Assembly (NCBI RefSeq): GCF_011455695.1
Contig: NZ_CP015030.1
Location: 744,001-808,000, forward strand
Direction: 5' to 3'
Length of the DNA: 64,000 nucleotides
Origin: Mannheimia granulomatis
GTDB lineage: Bacteria; Pseudomonadota; Gammaproteobacteria; Enterobacterales; Pasteurellaceae
The notes under the pieces were generated by a model that ran no database searches, was not told where the DNA came from, and was given only the letters and a program-made list of their open reading frames with translations. Below, one piece after another: positions 20,589-29,751 of this stretch. The position numbers were made by a program, and so were the translations under genes. Numbering within the stretch: the stretch's first letter is position 1; every line of letters begins with the position of its first letter.

Positions 20589-21638
20589 ATGAAAAAAACA
20601 TTAGTTGCATTAGCAGTAACAGCATTCGCAGCGTCAGCAACTGCAAAAATCGATCTTTACAGTCAAGACGGTACAACAGTTTCTACTGATGGTCGTGTAA
20701 AAGTAGTTGCTCATAAAGAAACAACAAAAGTAAACCGTGACAAAACTAACTATGGTCACTCAGCATTATCAAATGATGGTACTCGTTTAGGTTTAACAGT
20801 AAATCATAACATCACAGAAGATTTCTATGCATTAGGTCGTTTAGAGATCCGCTTCGATGGTGGTGATAAAAAAGGCAGCGATAACTGGGGTAATGCCTAT
20901 GCTAAACGTGCATTTGTGGGTTTAGGTCACAAACAATATGGTCAAGTAACCTTCGGTAAGCAATTATTAGTAGGCGATGATGTTGGGCGTATCGGTTTAG
21001 ATAACTACTACAATGTAGGTTCATCATATGCTCCTGTAGGCGGTTGGGCAATTTTAAATGAATCTTCTGATTCAGCAGTGCGTTATGACTACAAAGGTGT
21101 TCAAGGCTTAACATTAAGTGCTGACTATAGCTTTGCTAACAAACATGACACAGTAGGTTCAGATAAAGCAGGTTATGGTGCTGGTGCAATCTATGAATTT
21201 GCAGCAGGTGAAGGTACAGCAAGTGTGTCTTTAGGTTATGCTCATAAAGATATTGAATCTGGCAGCAAAGTTAAGAAAGACCAAGATGGCGTATTTGGTG
21301 GCTTTAACTATGTAGTCAATGGCGTTAAATTAGGTGTTGATGGTGGTTATAGTGTACGTAAATCAGGTGATGCTAAAGACAAATTAAATTATGTACGTAC
21401 CGGTTTACGTTATGATATCCCAGATACTAAAACAGGTGTTTACGGTAACTACTCTTACCTAGTAGTTAAGAGCGGTCAAGAAAAAAATAAAGCACATCAA
21501 TTCTTATTAGGTGCTGACTACAGCTTCCACAAACATGCTAAAGTGTTCGTAGAAGGTAAATTAGCGAAAGCGCGTTTTGATGATAAATCTAAACAAACTG
21601 ATAAAGGTATCGCAGCAGGTTTAATCGTATTCTGGTAA
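20589..21638 (+). CDS. Outer-membrane porin, OmpP2/OmpH family (copy 1)
   Basis: A trimeric 16-strand diffusion porin of the Pasteurellaceae P2/OmpH type. The ATG at 20589 gives 349 aa with a signal peptide MKKTLVALAVTAFAASATA cleaved before KIDLY. Alternating beta-strand patterns run throughout: FYALGRLEIRF, AYAKRAFVGLGHKQYGQVTFG and the motif YGQVTFGKQ. The C-terminus ends in aromatic Trp (AAGLIVFW), the BAM recognition signal. A longer upstream frame is untranslated leader. A second porin follows in tandem after a strong terminator, as with OmpH1/OmpH2 in Pasteurella. The two are clearly diverged in loops. Confidence 0.95.
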   Translation: MKKTLVALAVTAFAASATAKIDLYSQDGTTVSTDGRVKVVAHKETTKVNRDKTNYGHSALSNDGTRLGLTVNHNITEDFYALGRLEIRFDGGDKKGSDNWGNAYAKRAFVGLGHKQYGQVTFGKQLLVGDDVGRIGLDNYYNVGSSYAPVGGWAILNESSDSAVRYDYKGVQGLTLSADYSFANKHDTVGSDKAGYGAGAIYEFAAGEGTASVSLGYAHKDIESGSKVKKDQDGVFGGFNYVVNGVKLGVDGGYSVRKSGDAKDKLNYVRTGLRYDIPDTKTGVYGNYSYLVVKSGQEKNKAHQFLLGADYSFHKHAKVFVEGKLAKARFDDKSKQTDKGIAAGLIVFW

Positions 21639-21662
21639 TCCTTGATTGCTAAATTATAAATT

Positions 21663-21695
21663 AACCCCTAACAATGAAAATTGTTAGGGGTTTTT
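21663..21695 (+). terminator. Terminator after first porin
   Basis: AACCCCTAACAAT (21663-21675), a 4-nt loop, and ATTGTTAGGGGTT (21680-21692) run into a T-tract. Confidence 0.95.
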
Positions 21696-21741
21696 ATCGT
21701 TCATAGTAACAGACCTATGTGTTAGCTTGTAAAAAATACCC

Positions 21742-21773
21742 TTGACAAATCTATGCAGAATAGGGAATATAGT
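21742..21773 (+). promoter_or_regulatory. Predicted promoter of the second porin
   Basis: A perfect TTGACA (21742-21747) is followed by A/T-rich sequence with GAATAT at 17-bp spacing and TATAGT at 20-bp spacing. The second porin thus has its own transcription unit. The -10 choice is uncertain. Confidence 0.5.
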
Positions 21774-21844
21774 TCTGGAGAATTAATGCTCCATTTTGAG
21801 CAAATAATTCTTTATGATTTATTTTTGATATAAAGGAAAACCAA

Positions 21845-22888
21845 ATGAAAAAAACACTTTTAGCTTTAACAGTTGCAGCATTTGCAACTTCAGCATCAGC
21901 AGAAACTATTTTCGATAAAGAAGGTACAAAAATTGATTTTTCAGGTTCTGTTCGTGTAATTTTGGATAATCAAACTAAAAAAGAAAATGGTAATACTGTG
22001 AGAGATGGTGACAATGGACATTCTCACTTACGTAATAATGGTACTCGTTTTGGCTTAAAAGCAACTCATGCTTTAAATGACAATGGTTATTATGCGGTAG
22101 GTGCATTACAGGCACGCTTTAAGAATGATTCAGCCGGTGGTTTTGGTACCTTATATGCTCATCAAGCCTTTGTTGGTTTAGGTAAAACTGGTTATGGACA
22201 AATGACATTTGGTAAACAAGCTGTGATCGCTGATGATGTGGGTCTTGCAAATGACTATGAATATGGCTTGTTAGCAGATTATGTTCCAACTTCAAGTGTG
22301 AATGCTATCCGTTATGATTATACAGCGATTGAAGGTTTAACTTTAAGTGCAAACTATAATTTTGGTCAAAGCACCAAGAATGATGGCAAATTATTAGATA
22401 AAGAAATCAAAAATGGCTTTGCTTTTGGTGGTGTTTATGAAGCAAACAACTGGATTTTCCAAGGGGTTTATGGTCGCACAAACTACAAAGCAAAAACCTC
22501 AGATAAACACCGTGCAGATGCTTTTGATGCTGCAATTGGCTATAACGTAACTGAAGCATTGCTTGTTGGTGTTGATGGCGGTTACCAAGTTGAGAAAACC
22601 GGTTCAAACAAAGATAAATCATTCTATGTTGGTCCAATGGCGAAATTCCGAGTAACGGATAAATCTTCAATCTATGGTAACTATCTATATGGTCAAACCA
22701 AAAATGAAGACGGTAGCAAAGATAAAACTCACGGTTTCTTAGCCGGTGCTGACTACCAATTCCACAAACATGTTGTTGCTTATGTTGAAGGTAAATACGT
22801 GAAAGGAAAAGAATTCAACGCAAACGGTATTCGTGGTGATAAAACAACAGAAAAAGCAATCGGTGTTGGTATGCGCGTAAATTGGTAA
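21845..22888 (+). CDS. Outer-membrane porin, OmpP2/OmpH family (copy 2)
   Basis: A 347-aa paralog of the upstream porin. The signal peptide is MKKTLLALTVAAFATSASA, followed by ETIFDKEG. Shared framework strands include AHQAFVGLGKTGYGQMTFG and AIRYDYTAIEGLTLSANY, and the C-terminal FHKHVVAYVEGKYVKG block. The terminal residue is Trp (GVGMRVNW). Divergence is concentrated in predicted surface loops, for example the NDGKLLDKEIKNG stretch. The ribosome site AAAGGAAAACCAA precedes the ATG. Confidence 0.95.
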   Translation: MKKTLLALTVAAFATSASAETIFDKEGTKIDFSGSVRVILDNQTKKENGNTVRDGDNGHSHLRNNGTRFGLKATHALNDNGYYAVGALQARFKNDSAGGFGTLYAHQAFVGLGKTGYGQMTFGKQAVIADDVGLANDYEYGLLADYVPTSSVNAIRYDYTAIEGLTLSANYNFGQSTKNDGKLLDKEIKNGFAFGGVYEANNWIFQGVYGRTNYKAKTSDKHRADAFDAAIGYNVTEALLVGVDGGYQVEKTGSNKDKSFYVGPMAKFRVTDKSSIYGNYLYGQTKNEDGSKDKTHGFLAGADYQFHKHVVAYVEGKYVKGKEFNANGIRGDKTTEKAIGVGMRVNW

Positions 22889-22908
22889 TTTGCCAATAGA
22901 ATGTGATT

Positions 22909-22946
22909 AAACCCCTCATAATTTACTTTGTGAGGGGTTTATTTTT
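22909..22946 (+). terminator. Terminator after second porin
   Basis: AAACCCCTCA (22909-22918) pairs with TGAGGGGTTT (22931-22940), followed by ATTTTT. Confidence 0.93.
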
Positions 22947-23071
22947 CATAAAAAGGATTAATTATAATTAGATTAAATGTTTTAAGGGTTATAAGAAAGT
23001 TTATTGGCAAGGTAATAAAATAACTATAGATCTCAAACTTTTTCTATAATTTAATGAATGCTTAGAATTAA

Positions 23072-23145
23072 TGGAGGCGTGTCCCGGAGTCGAACCGAGC
23101 TACATGGATTTGCAATCCAGTGCATAACCGCTTTGCTAACACGCC
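23072..23145 (-). tRNA. tRNA-Cys (anticodon GCA)
   Basis: A 74-nt minus-strand cloverleaf starts GGCGTGTTAGCAAAGCGG and ends ACACGCC-T-CCA with CCA encoded. The anticodon stem CTGGA/TCCAT encloses TTGCAAA, giving GCA. It lies 16 bp after tRNA-Gly on the same transcript. Confidence 0.97.
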
Positions 23146-23161
23146 ATATGAATTGAAAATT

Positions 23162-23237
<76 letters not shown>

Positions 23238-23278
23238 ATTTGAATATTCCATAACATTGCGTCTTGGAATGAGATGGC

Positions 23279-23306
23279 ATTTTACGGATTTATCGCTTTA
23301 TGTCAA
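23279..23306 (-). promoter_or_regulatory. Predicted promoter of the tRNA-Gly/Cys operon
   Basis: Read on the minus strand: -35 TTGACA (23301-23306), 16-bp spacer, -10 TAAAAT (23279-23284), about 42 bp before the tRNA-Gly 5' end. It is the strongest promoter match in this region. Confidence 0.75.
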
Positions 23307-23338
23307 TGCTAAAGTGAGAACTTGTTTTCTAAGTGTTG

Positions 23339-23366
23339 AAAAAAAACTCACTGTTCTGAGTTTTAG
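23339..23366 (-). terminator. Minus-strand terminator upstream of the tRNA promoter
   Basis: On the minus strand AAAACTCA-GAACAG-TGAGTTTT runs into a T8 tract. No minus-strand gene precedes it, so it either insulates the tRNA promoter or ends an unknown short transcript. Confidence 0.7.
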
Positions 23367-23430
23367 GTTTAAAAACAAGCAATAGACTGATTTTTTAACT
23401 GTTAGCTGTGTCTTTTTTGTTAGAAAAGTA

Positions 23431-23460
23431 AAAAATCACGCCTTGTTTTCAGTGATTTTT
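23431..23460. terminator. Bidirectional-looking hairpin upstream of rng
   Basis: AAAAATCAC (23431-23439) and GTGATTTTT (23452-23460) form a 9-bp stem with T-runs on both strands. It lies 65 bp before the rng ATG, with no plus-strand gene ahead of it. Confidence 0.5.
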
Positions 23461-23524
23461 GTGTTCTTTATTGTTAAGCTAAGTGATACACTTCAGCATA
23501 GTTTTAGTTATTAGAGAAAATATA

Positions 23525-25000
23525 ATGAGCAGTACTGAATTATTGGTGAATGTAACACCAAGTGAAACGCGAGTGGCGTTACTTGAAAACGGTTTATTAA
23601 AAGAGTTGCATATTGAAAGGGAAGCCAAACGTGGGATTGTCGGTAATATTTATAAAGGACGAGTGACCCGTGTATTGCCGGGAATGCAGTCTGCTTTTGT
23701 GGATATCGGTTTGGAAAAAGCGGCGTTTTTGCACGCATCGGATATTGTTTCTCACACCGAATGTGTGGATGAAAATGAAAAGAAGCAGTTTGTGGTGAAA
23801 GATATTTCCGAGCTGGTACGTGAAGGACAGGATATTGTAGTTCAAGTGGTAAAAGACCCTATTGGGACTAAAGGAGCACGTTTGACTACAGATATTACCT
23901 TACCTTCCCGCTATTTAGTCTTTATGCCTGAGAATAGCCATGTGGGAGTCTCTCAGCGTATAGAAAGTGAAGCGGAGAGAGAGCGTTTAAAAGCCCTTGT
24001 TGAGCCTTATTGTGATGAGCTGGGTGGATTTATTGTTCGTACCGCTGCGGAAGAGGCAACAGAAGATAGCCTAAAACAAGATGTCGAATTTTTAAAGCGT
24101 TTATGGCGGAAGGTATTAGAAAGAAAAACGAAATATTCTGCTAAATCGATGCTGTATGGCGAACTTGCATTAGCTCAACGTGTGTTGAGAGATTTTATCG
24201 GTACACATATTAATGCGGTTTGGGTAGATTCGAAAACAACTTGCGAGCAAGTTAAAGAATTTCTGACTGAGTTTATGCCTGAGTTGACAAACTCGGTGAG
24301 CTTGTACACCGGAGCTAAAACATTATTTGATGCTTATGGGGTGGAAGAGTCTATCCAAAAAGCATTAGATAAAAGAGTGAATTTAAAATCGGGTGGTTAT
24401 CTGATTATTGAGCAAACTGAAGCAATGACAACTATTGATATTAATACAGGCGCTTTTGTTGGACATCGTAATTTAGCTCATACGATTTTTAATACCAATA
24501 TTGAGGCAACACAAGCTATTGCGCATCAACTTCAATTGCGAAATTTAGGTGGCATTATCATTATTGATTTTATTGATATGCAGGAAGAGGAACACCGTGA
24601 GCGAGTATTGCAATCCTTGCAAGAAGCCTTAAAAGGTGATCGAGTGAAAACCAATGTAAATGGTTTTACCCAACTAGGTTTGGTTGAAATGACCCGTAAA
24701 CGGACTCGGGAAAGTTTAGAGCGTATTCTTTGCTGTGATTGCCCTGCTTGTCAAGGTCGTGGTACGGTGAAAAGCGTTGAGACGGTTTGCTATGAAATTA
24801 TGCGTGAAATTGTGCGTGTCCATCATCTATTTAAAACTGAGAACATTCACGTTTATGCGTCAAAAGAGGTGGCTGAATATTTAATTAATGAAGAAAGCCA
24901 TGCATTATTGGCAGAGGTTCAAGCATTTATCGGTAAGAAAATTGAGATTAAATTAGAACCTTATTATCACCAAGATCAGTTTGATGTAGTGGTGATGTAA
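23525..25000 (+). CDS. rng: Ribonuclease G
   Basis: RNase G is an endonuclease of the RNase E/G family that matures the 5' end of 16S rRNA and degrades some mRNAs. The ATG at 23525 gives 491 aa beginning MSSTELLVNVTPSETRVALL, as in E. coli. An S1 domain lies at about 35-125, the 5' sensor/RNase-H-like region in the middle, and the catalytic part contains TTIDINTGAFVG (about 300-311) and IIIIDFIDM (about 340-348). The zinc-link motif is CCDCPACQGRG (about 402-412). A longer frame from 23483 is not needed. Confidence 0.95.
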   Translation: MSSTELLVNVTPSETRVALLENGLLKELHIEREAKRGIVGNIYKGRVTRVLPGMQSAFVDIGLEKAAFLHASDIVSHTECVDENEKKQFVVKDISELVREGQDIVVQVVKDPIGTKGARLTTDITLPSRYLVFMPENSHVGVSQRIESEAERERLKALVEPYCDELGGFIVRTAAEEATEDSLKQDVEFLKRLWRKVLERKTKYSAKSMLYGELALAQRVLRDFIGTHINAVWVDSKTTCEQVKEFLTEFMPELTNSVSLYTGAKTLFDAYGVEESIQKALDKRVNLKSGGYLIIEQTEAMTTIDINTGAFVGHRNLAHTIFNTNIEATQAIAHQLQLRNLGGIIIIDFIDMQEEEHRERVLQSLQEALKGDRVKTNVNGFTQLGLVEMTRKRTRESLERILCCDCPACQGRGTVKSVETVCYEIMREIVRVHHLFKTENIHVYASKEVAEYLINEESHALLAEVQAFIGKKIEIKLEPYYHQDQFDVVVM

Positions 25001-25015
25001 TCATTGAAATAGAAT

Positions 25016-25047
25016 TTGAGGCTAATTTCGATTAGCCTCAATTTTTT
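25016..25047 (+). terminator. Terminator after rng
   Basis: TTGAGGCTAAT (25016-25026), UUCG tetraloop, ATTAGCCTCAA (25031-25041), then TTTTTT. A minus-oriented uptake signal (core 25079-25087) follows in the gap before lysS. Confidence 0.93.
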
Positions 25048-25165
25048 ATCCTCATTTGCAAAATTTTTAGAAAATCTTACCGCTTGTTTCCTATCCAAAT
25101 TCCTTAAAATCACGTATAATCGTCCAGTTTTATTTATTCAAATTTAAAAATTCAAAGGTAATTCA

Positions 25166-26668
25166 ATGTCTGAAGTAGAAAATCAAGAATTAGATCTCAA
25201 TGGCGAAATGTTAGCTCGCCGTGAAAAATTAAATAAAATTCGTGAGCAGGGTAACGCTTTCCCTAATACTTTCCGTCGTGATGCGTTAGCAAAAGATCTT
25301 CATACTCAATACGATTCTGTTGAGGGTGAAACATTAAAAGAACAAAATATCCAAGTTAAAGTTGCCGGACGTATTATGCTAAAACGAGTAATGGGTAAGG
25401 CTTCTTTCTTTACTATTCAAGATGTAAGCGGCGCTATTCAACTTTATGTTGCTCGTGATAATTTGGCTGAAAGTGTGTATGAAGAAAAAGTCAGTCTTTG
25501 GGATTTAGGCGATATTATCGGCGTTGAAGGTACTTTATTTAAAACCAAAACAGGTGAGTTAACCATTCGTTGTTCTGAAGTCCAGTTATTAACCAAAGCG
25601 TTACGTCCATTACCAGATAAACACCACGGCTTAACTGACTTAGAAACCCGTTATCGTCAACGTTATTTAGATTTGATTTCTAATGAAGAATCTCGCCGTA
25701 CATTTATGATCCGCTCAAAAGTAGTTTCCGGTATTCGTCAATTCTTCTTGGAAAAAGACTTTATCGAGGTTGAAACTCCGATGTTGCAAGTGATTCCGGG
25801 GGGGGCGGCAGCAAAACCATTTATTACGCACCACAATGCGTTAGACGTGGATATGTACCTGCGTATTGCACCTGAGCTTTATCTCAAACGCTTGGTGGTG
25901 GGCGGTTTTGAGCGAGTGTTTGAGTTGAACCGTAACTTCCGTAACGAAGGCGTTTCCGTACGCCATAATCCGGAATTCACGATGATCGAGTACTATCAAG
26001 CCTACGCGGATTACCACGATTTAATGGACAACACCGAAGAGTTGTTGCGTAAATTAGCGTTAGATATTCTTGGTACAACTGATGTGCCTTACGGCGAATA
26101 TGTGTTTGATTTCGGCAAGCCGTTTGAGCGTATCACTATGCACGATGCGATTGTAAAATACGGCAATGGCATCAAACGCGAAGATTTAGATAATTTTGAG
26201 AAAGCCGTTGGAATTGCCAAAGGTTTAGGCATTGAAATTCAAAAATCATGGGGTTTAGGTTCGGTCATCAACGCTATTTTTGAAGAGGTGGCTGAACATC
26301 AACTTATTCAGCCGACTTTCTTAATGGCGCACCCGGCAGAAATTTCACCGCTTGCACGCCGTAATGATGAAAATCCAGAGGTTACCGATCGTTTTGAATT
26401 ATTTATTGGCGGACGTGAAATCGGTAATGGTTTCTCTGAGTTAAATGATGCAGAAGATCAGGCTGAACGTTTTGATGCTCAAGTGGCAGCGAAAGATGCA
26501 GGCGATGATGAAGCGATGTTTAAAGACGAAGACTTTGTGGTTGCCCTTGAACACGGTTTACCACCGACAGCCGGTGAAGGTTTAGGGATTGACCGTTTGG
26601 CGATGATTTTTGCTAATGCACCGTCAATTCGTGATGTGATCTTATTCCCGGCAATGCGTCAGAAATAA
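25166..26668 (+). CDS. lysS: Lysyl-tRNA synthetase, class II
   Basis: LysS charges tRNA-Lys. The 500-aa protein has the N-terminal OB-fold anticodon-binding domain (about 60-150), class II motif 1 around [15 protein letters not shown] (about 199-213), motif 2 [20 protein letters not shown] (about 254-273), and motif 3 [11 protein letters not shown] (about 477-487). Spacing and length match E. coli LysS (505 aa). A UUCG-loop terminator follows. Confidence 0.98.
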   Translation: MSEVENQELDLNGEMLARREKLNKIREQGNAFPNTFRRDALAKDLHTQYDSVEGETLKEQNIQVKVAGRIMLKRVMGKASFFTIQDVSGAIQLYVARDNLAESVYEEKVSLWDLGDIIGVEGTLFKTKTGELTIRCSEVQLLTKALRPLPDKHHGLTDLETRYRQRYLDLISNEESRRTFMIRSKVVSGIRQFFLEKDFIEVETPMLQVIPGGAAAKPFITHHNALDVDMYLRIAPELYLKRLVVGGFERVFELNRNFRNEGVSVRHNPEFTMIEYYQAYADYHDLMDNTEELLRKLALDILGTTDVPYGEYVFDFGKPFERITMHDAIVKYGNGIKREDLDNFEKAVGIAKGLGIEIQKSWGLGSVINAIFEEVAEHQLIQPTFLMAHPAEISPLARRNDENPEVTDRFELFIGGREIGNGFSELNDAEDQAERFDAQVAAKDAGDDEAMFKDEDFVVALEHGLPPTAGEGLGIDRLAMIFANAPSIRDVILFPAMRQK

Positions 26669-26684
26669 TGATTTGAAATAATAG

Positions 26685-26711
26685 AAAAAGCACACTTCGG
26701 TGTGCTTTTTT
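26685..26711 (+). terminator. Terminator between lysS and ygiD
   Basis: AAAAAGCACAC (26685-26695), TTCG, GTGTGCTTTTTT (26700-26711). It ends 1 base before the convergent ygiD stop and its A-run could also serve the minus strand. Confidence 0.95.
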
Positions 26712-26712
26712 G

Positions 26713-27498
26713 TTACCCGATTTTAATGGAGGTCATGCTAAGAGAGCCTCCTACGATTTCATCATTGAAGAAAGTAATTGCTTCATCATTATCCCGTTGT
26801 GCCACAATATAAAGTAGTGGTAAATAGTGTTCCGGTGTGGGTACCGATAAATCTGCTGCATTGCCAAATTTTTCACTCTCAATAATAGCTTGATAATTGC
26901 CGTCTGCAATCGCTTTGTTGATATATTCGTGGAATGCGAATGCCCAATCATATCCCGCACCAGGTTGTTCCATATGTTGCCAGCTAATTGCTCTTAAATT
27001 ATGCACAATATTCCCACTGCCGATAATAAGTACGCCTTGCTTTCTTAGTGGTTTGAGTTTTTGTGCTAATTCAAAATGCCACTGCGCCGGTTGATGGCGG
27101 TGAATGCTCAACTGCACTACTGGGATATCTGCGTTTGGGTAAAGGTATTTTAGTACAGACCACATACCATGGTCGAAGCCGCGATTTGGGTTGAGTTCGG
27201 CTTGCTCCGGTAAAAGTAGTTGTTTGATTTGCTCAGCCAATTCAGGGGAACCGGGGGCAGGATAGGAGACTTGGCTTAGCTCTTCGGGGAATCCATGGAA
27301 ATCGTAAATTAATTCCGGATTTTGACCGCTTGTAATTTGCAGTTTTGAGCTATACCAGTGTGCTGAGATCATTAAAATGGCCTTTGGTTTCTCAAATGTT
27401 TGCGTAATTTGTTTAAAACCTAAGTTAAAGGTATTTTGAGCATCTAACACATTCATTGGGTTACCATGGCCAACGAAAAGAGCAGGTAATTTATTCAT
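26713..27498 (-). CDS. ygiD: Extradiol ring-cleavage dioxygenase, YgiD/DODA family
   Basis: A zinc-type class III extradiol dioxygenase family protein; E. coli YgiD cleaves 4,5-DOPA in vitro, but the natural substrate is unknown. The ATG at 27498 gives 261 aa, with GGAG upstream; a longer frame from 27561 adds a hydrophobic tail that looks untranslated. Candidate metal-site blocks are FVGHGNPMN (about 8-16), ISAHWYSS (about 44-51), and GFDHGMW (about 102-108), with GSGNIVHNL near 160. One uptake-signal core (27325-27333) lies in the gene. Confidence 0.88.
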   Translation of the reverse strand: MNKLPALFVGHGNPMNVLDAQNTFNLGFKQITQTFEKPKAILMISAHWYSSKLQITSGQNPELIYDFHGFPEELSQVSYPAPGSPELAEQIKQLLLPEQAELNPNRGFDHGMWSVLKYLYPNADIPVVQLSIHRHQPAQWHFELAQKLKPLRKQGVLIIGSGNIVHNLRAISWQHMEQPGAGYDWAFAFHEYINKAIADGNYQAIIESEKFGNAADLSVPTPEHYLPLLYIVAQRDNDEAITFFNDEIVGGSLSMTSIKIG

Positions 27499-27601
27499 TT
27501 TATTTTCTCCGTCTTGTTTTTTAGATAGTATAAATAGGAGAATTAGCGATAAAAAGATCAATAAAATAAAAAAATTATTTCTTAAAAAGAAAGAATAGTA
27601 A

Positions 27602-27635
27602 ACAAGCGGTCAAATTTCACAAAAATTTTGCAAAT
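27602..27635 (+). repeat. Full-length DNA uptake signal
   Basis: The core ACAAGCGGT (27602-27610) is followed by CAAATTTCAC and TTTTGCAAATTT, the best full match to the A. pleuropneumoniae-type uptake consensus in the window. It lies just after the metX stop. Confidence 0.85.
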
Positions 27636-28709
27636 TTACTTTGCTAATCCTTGTTTGATCATTGGCTCGAAGAAATCGTAATCGACCAAAAAGGAGTCAT
27701 GTCCAAAATCGGAATTGAATTCGTGGAATGCTAATTTCACGCCTGCCTGTTCTAATTTTTGTTTGCTTTTATACACATCAACTTGCTTGAATAGCTGGTC
27801 GCTGGTTACGGTAACAAAGGTGTAGTTGGCTTTAATACGTTTTAAGGCGATTTCTTCGCTTTCATAGCCGAGAGCAGGGGTGTAGAGATCTAATGCTCTT
27901 AATAATCGGAGATAGGTATTTGCATCAAATCGACTTAAGAATTTTGTTCCTTGATAGCTTAGATAAGATTCCACTTGGAAATAATCCCCCCAAATAGCCC
28001 CGGCTTGTTTGGTTTCACGCCCAAAGGCTTTTGCTAATTGAATGTCAGTACGGTAGGTTAGCATACCGAGCATACGGGCTATTTTTAGCCCATTTTCAGG
28101 GGCAATACTGTCATAATAATCGCCACCATTGAAGTGGGGATCGTTAATAATCGCTTGTCGCATAACATGATTGAAGCCAATCGCTTCTGCACTTAATGTA
28201 AGAGAAGAGCAGAGGTTGATTATATTATGTACATGTTCCGGGTAACTAATTCCCCATTGTGTTGCTTGCATACCGCCAAAAGATCCACCTACTACTGCAT
28301 GGAGTTGGGGAATTTCAAGATAATCAAGTAAGGCTTTTTGTACATTAACAATATCTTGCACAGTAATAGTAGGGAACTGGCTACCATAGGCTTTGCCTGT
28401 TTTAGGGTTAATGGAAGAAGGACCTGTTGTGCCTTTGCATCCGCCAAGAACATTACTACAAATAAAGAAGTATTTTTCAGTGTCAAATGCTAAGCCTTTG
28501 CCGATAAAGTCTTGCCACCAACCTTTTTCGGTGGATGAGTCGTAATAAGGCTCTGCATCGCCTGTTAGTGCATGGCAAATTAGCACAGCATTGTTTTTTT
28601 CGATATTGAGTGTGCCATAGGTTTGGTAAGCAATAGTAATAGGGGAAAGCTCGCCGCCTAGTACAAGTTGTAGTGGTTTTTCCTCAAAAAGCGTAATATG
28701 CTGAGCCAT
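27636..28709 (-). CDS. metX: Homoserine O-acetyltransferase
   Basis: MetX acetylates L-homoserine with acetyl-CoA, the first committed step of methionine synthesis in organisms that do not use succinyl-homoserine. The 357-aa alpha/beta hydrolase has the nucleophile elbow [13 protein letters not shown] (Ser near 143), the catalytic-Asp region VTVTSDQLF near 305, and FGHDSFLVD near 337 for the His. [14 protein letters not shown] near residue 45 is the oxyanion block. Upstream lie a promoter and a tandem array of MetJ boxes, so it should be repressed by MetJ-SAM. Confidence 0.95.
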   Translation of the reverse strand: MAQHITLFEEKPLQLVLGGELSPITIAYQTYGTLNIEKNNAVLICHALTGDAEPYYDSSTEKGWWQDFIGKGLAFDTEKYFFICSNVLGGCKGTTGPSSINPKTGKAYGSQFPTITVQDIVNVQKALLDYLEIPQLHAVVGGSFGGMQATQWGISYPEHVHNIINLCSSLTLSAEAIGFNHVMRQAIINDPHFNGGDYYDSIAPENGLKIARMLGMLTYRTDIQLAKAFGRETKQAGAIWGDYFQVESYLSYQGTKFLSRFDANTYLRLLRALDLYTPALGYESEEIALKRIKANYTFVTVTSDQLFKQVDVYKSKQKLEQAGVKLAFHEFNSDFGHDSFLVDYDFFEPMIKQGLAK

Positions 28710-28817
28710 AGAATCCTTATGTGAATAGTCTTTTTATTGTGATCCCTTTGGGATATTTTTGCGTTGCAAAAAAACAGTGTTTTTTGACTGCTTGTTATTA
28801 TGATGTTGTTGAAGCAT

Positions 28818-28846
28818 AAATTAGCGGTGTTCATTTCAATTGTCAA
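28818..28846 (-). promoter_or_regulatory. Predicted promoter of metX
   Basis: On the minus strand: perfect -35 TTGACA (28841-28846), 17-bp spacer, -10 TAATTT (28818-28823). The leader would be about 100 nt. Confidence 0.7.
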
Positions 28847-28854
28847 GAAATTTT

Positions 28855-28886
28855 AGACGTCTAAACGTCTAGATTTTTGAACGGCT
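28855..28886. promoter_or_regulatory. Tandem MetJ operator (met boxes)
   Basis: Four consecutive 8-bp units: AGACGTCT (28855-28862, perfect consensus), AAACGTCT, AGATTTTT and GAACGGCT (to 28886). They lie 9 bp upstream of the metX -35. Further partial GACGTTTA at 28895-28902 keeps the 8-bp register. The rest of the gap 28710-29042 holds the metX promoter and leader and an undefined sanA promoter. Confidence 0.85.
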
Positions 28887-29042
28887 AAAAAAATGACGTT
28901 TAGAGGAATAAATCATGCCTTACTCTTAACAAATGAAGTGAAATAGAATAAATTTATTGAACAATTGACGTGTTTAGCTTGTCTTTAAACGGGTAAGTAG
29001 AAATAGATTAGGTAATTCCATTTGAACCAAGAAAAAAACAGT

Positions 29043-29705
29043 ATGGTTATTTTGTCGTTATGGCAGCGAATTAAACAACAGGCGATTAAACTATTTAAAA
29101 TCATTGTCGGATTGAATTTGTTTGCAATTCTTGCTTTATTAGTGATTGATGCCCTAACTAGCTATATAGTAAGAGATAAAGTTTATACAAACATTGAACT
29201 GCTCCCTCATAGGGAATATGCAGTGGTGCTGGGGACGGCTAAGTTTTATACCAAAGATGTTATTAATAAATACTATAAATATCGTTTAGATACTGCAGCA
29301 GAATTAATTAAAGATGAAAAAGTGGATAAATTGTTGCTAAGTGGTGATAACAAAACACCTTATTATAACGAGCCTAAAACGATGACTGTTGATCTGTTAA
29401 AAATGGGAATTGCAACACAAAAAATTAAACAAGATTATGCAGGTTATCGAACCTTTGATTCAATCATTCGAGCTAAAGAGGTATATAAATTGCCACCATT
29501 TACGATAGTGTCGCAAAAATTTCATTGCGAAAGGGCATTGTTAATTGCAAAATTTAGAGATATTGATGCTATTTGTTATGCAGCAAAATATCCGGAGGGC
29601 GCATATCAAGTAAGGGTTAGAGAAATATTAGCTAGAGCAGCGATGATTTTTAGCTTACTTACAGGAATGGCCCCGGAAACACTAGAAGATATACCATCTA
29701 AATAA
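29043..29705 (+). CDS. SanA/YdcF-like DUF218 membrane-anchored protein
   Basis: A 220-aa protein resembling SanA, an inner-membrane DUF218 protein that affects envelope barrier function in E. coli. One N-terminal transmembrane helix (about residues 16-40, GLNLFAILALLVIDAL) is followed by a DUF218 domain: VVLGTAKFY, KYYKYRLDTAAELI, LLLSGDNKTPYYNEP, DYAGYRTFDSIIRAKEV and VSQKFHCERALLIAK. I used ATG 29043; a TTG seven codons earlier is possible. It lies between metX and purU and faces purU. Confidence 0.85.
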   Translation: MVILSLWQRIKQQAIKLFKIIVGLNLFAILALLVIDALTSYIVRDKVYTNIELLPHREYAVVLGTAKFYTKDVINKYYKYRLDTAAELIKDEKVDKLLLSGDNKTPYYNEPKTMTVDLLKMGIATQKIKQDYAGYRTFDSIIRAKEVYKLPPFTIVSQKFHCERALLIAKFRDIDAICYAAKYPEGAYQVRVREILARAAMIFSLLTGMAPETLEDIPSK

Positions 29706-29712
29706 TCAAGCA

Positions 29713-29742
29713 AAACAGCCGGCTATAATCAACCGGCTGTTT
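29713..29742. terminator. Bidirectional terminator between sanA-like gene and purU
   Basis: AAACAGCCGG (29713-29722) and CCGGCTGTTT (29733-29742) form a GC-rich stem between the convergent genes, with A-runs and T-runs outside. Confidence 0.85.
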
Positions 29743-29751
29743 GCATATGGT

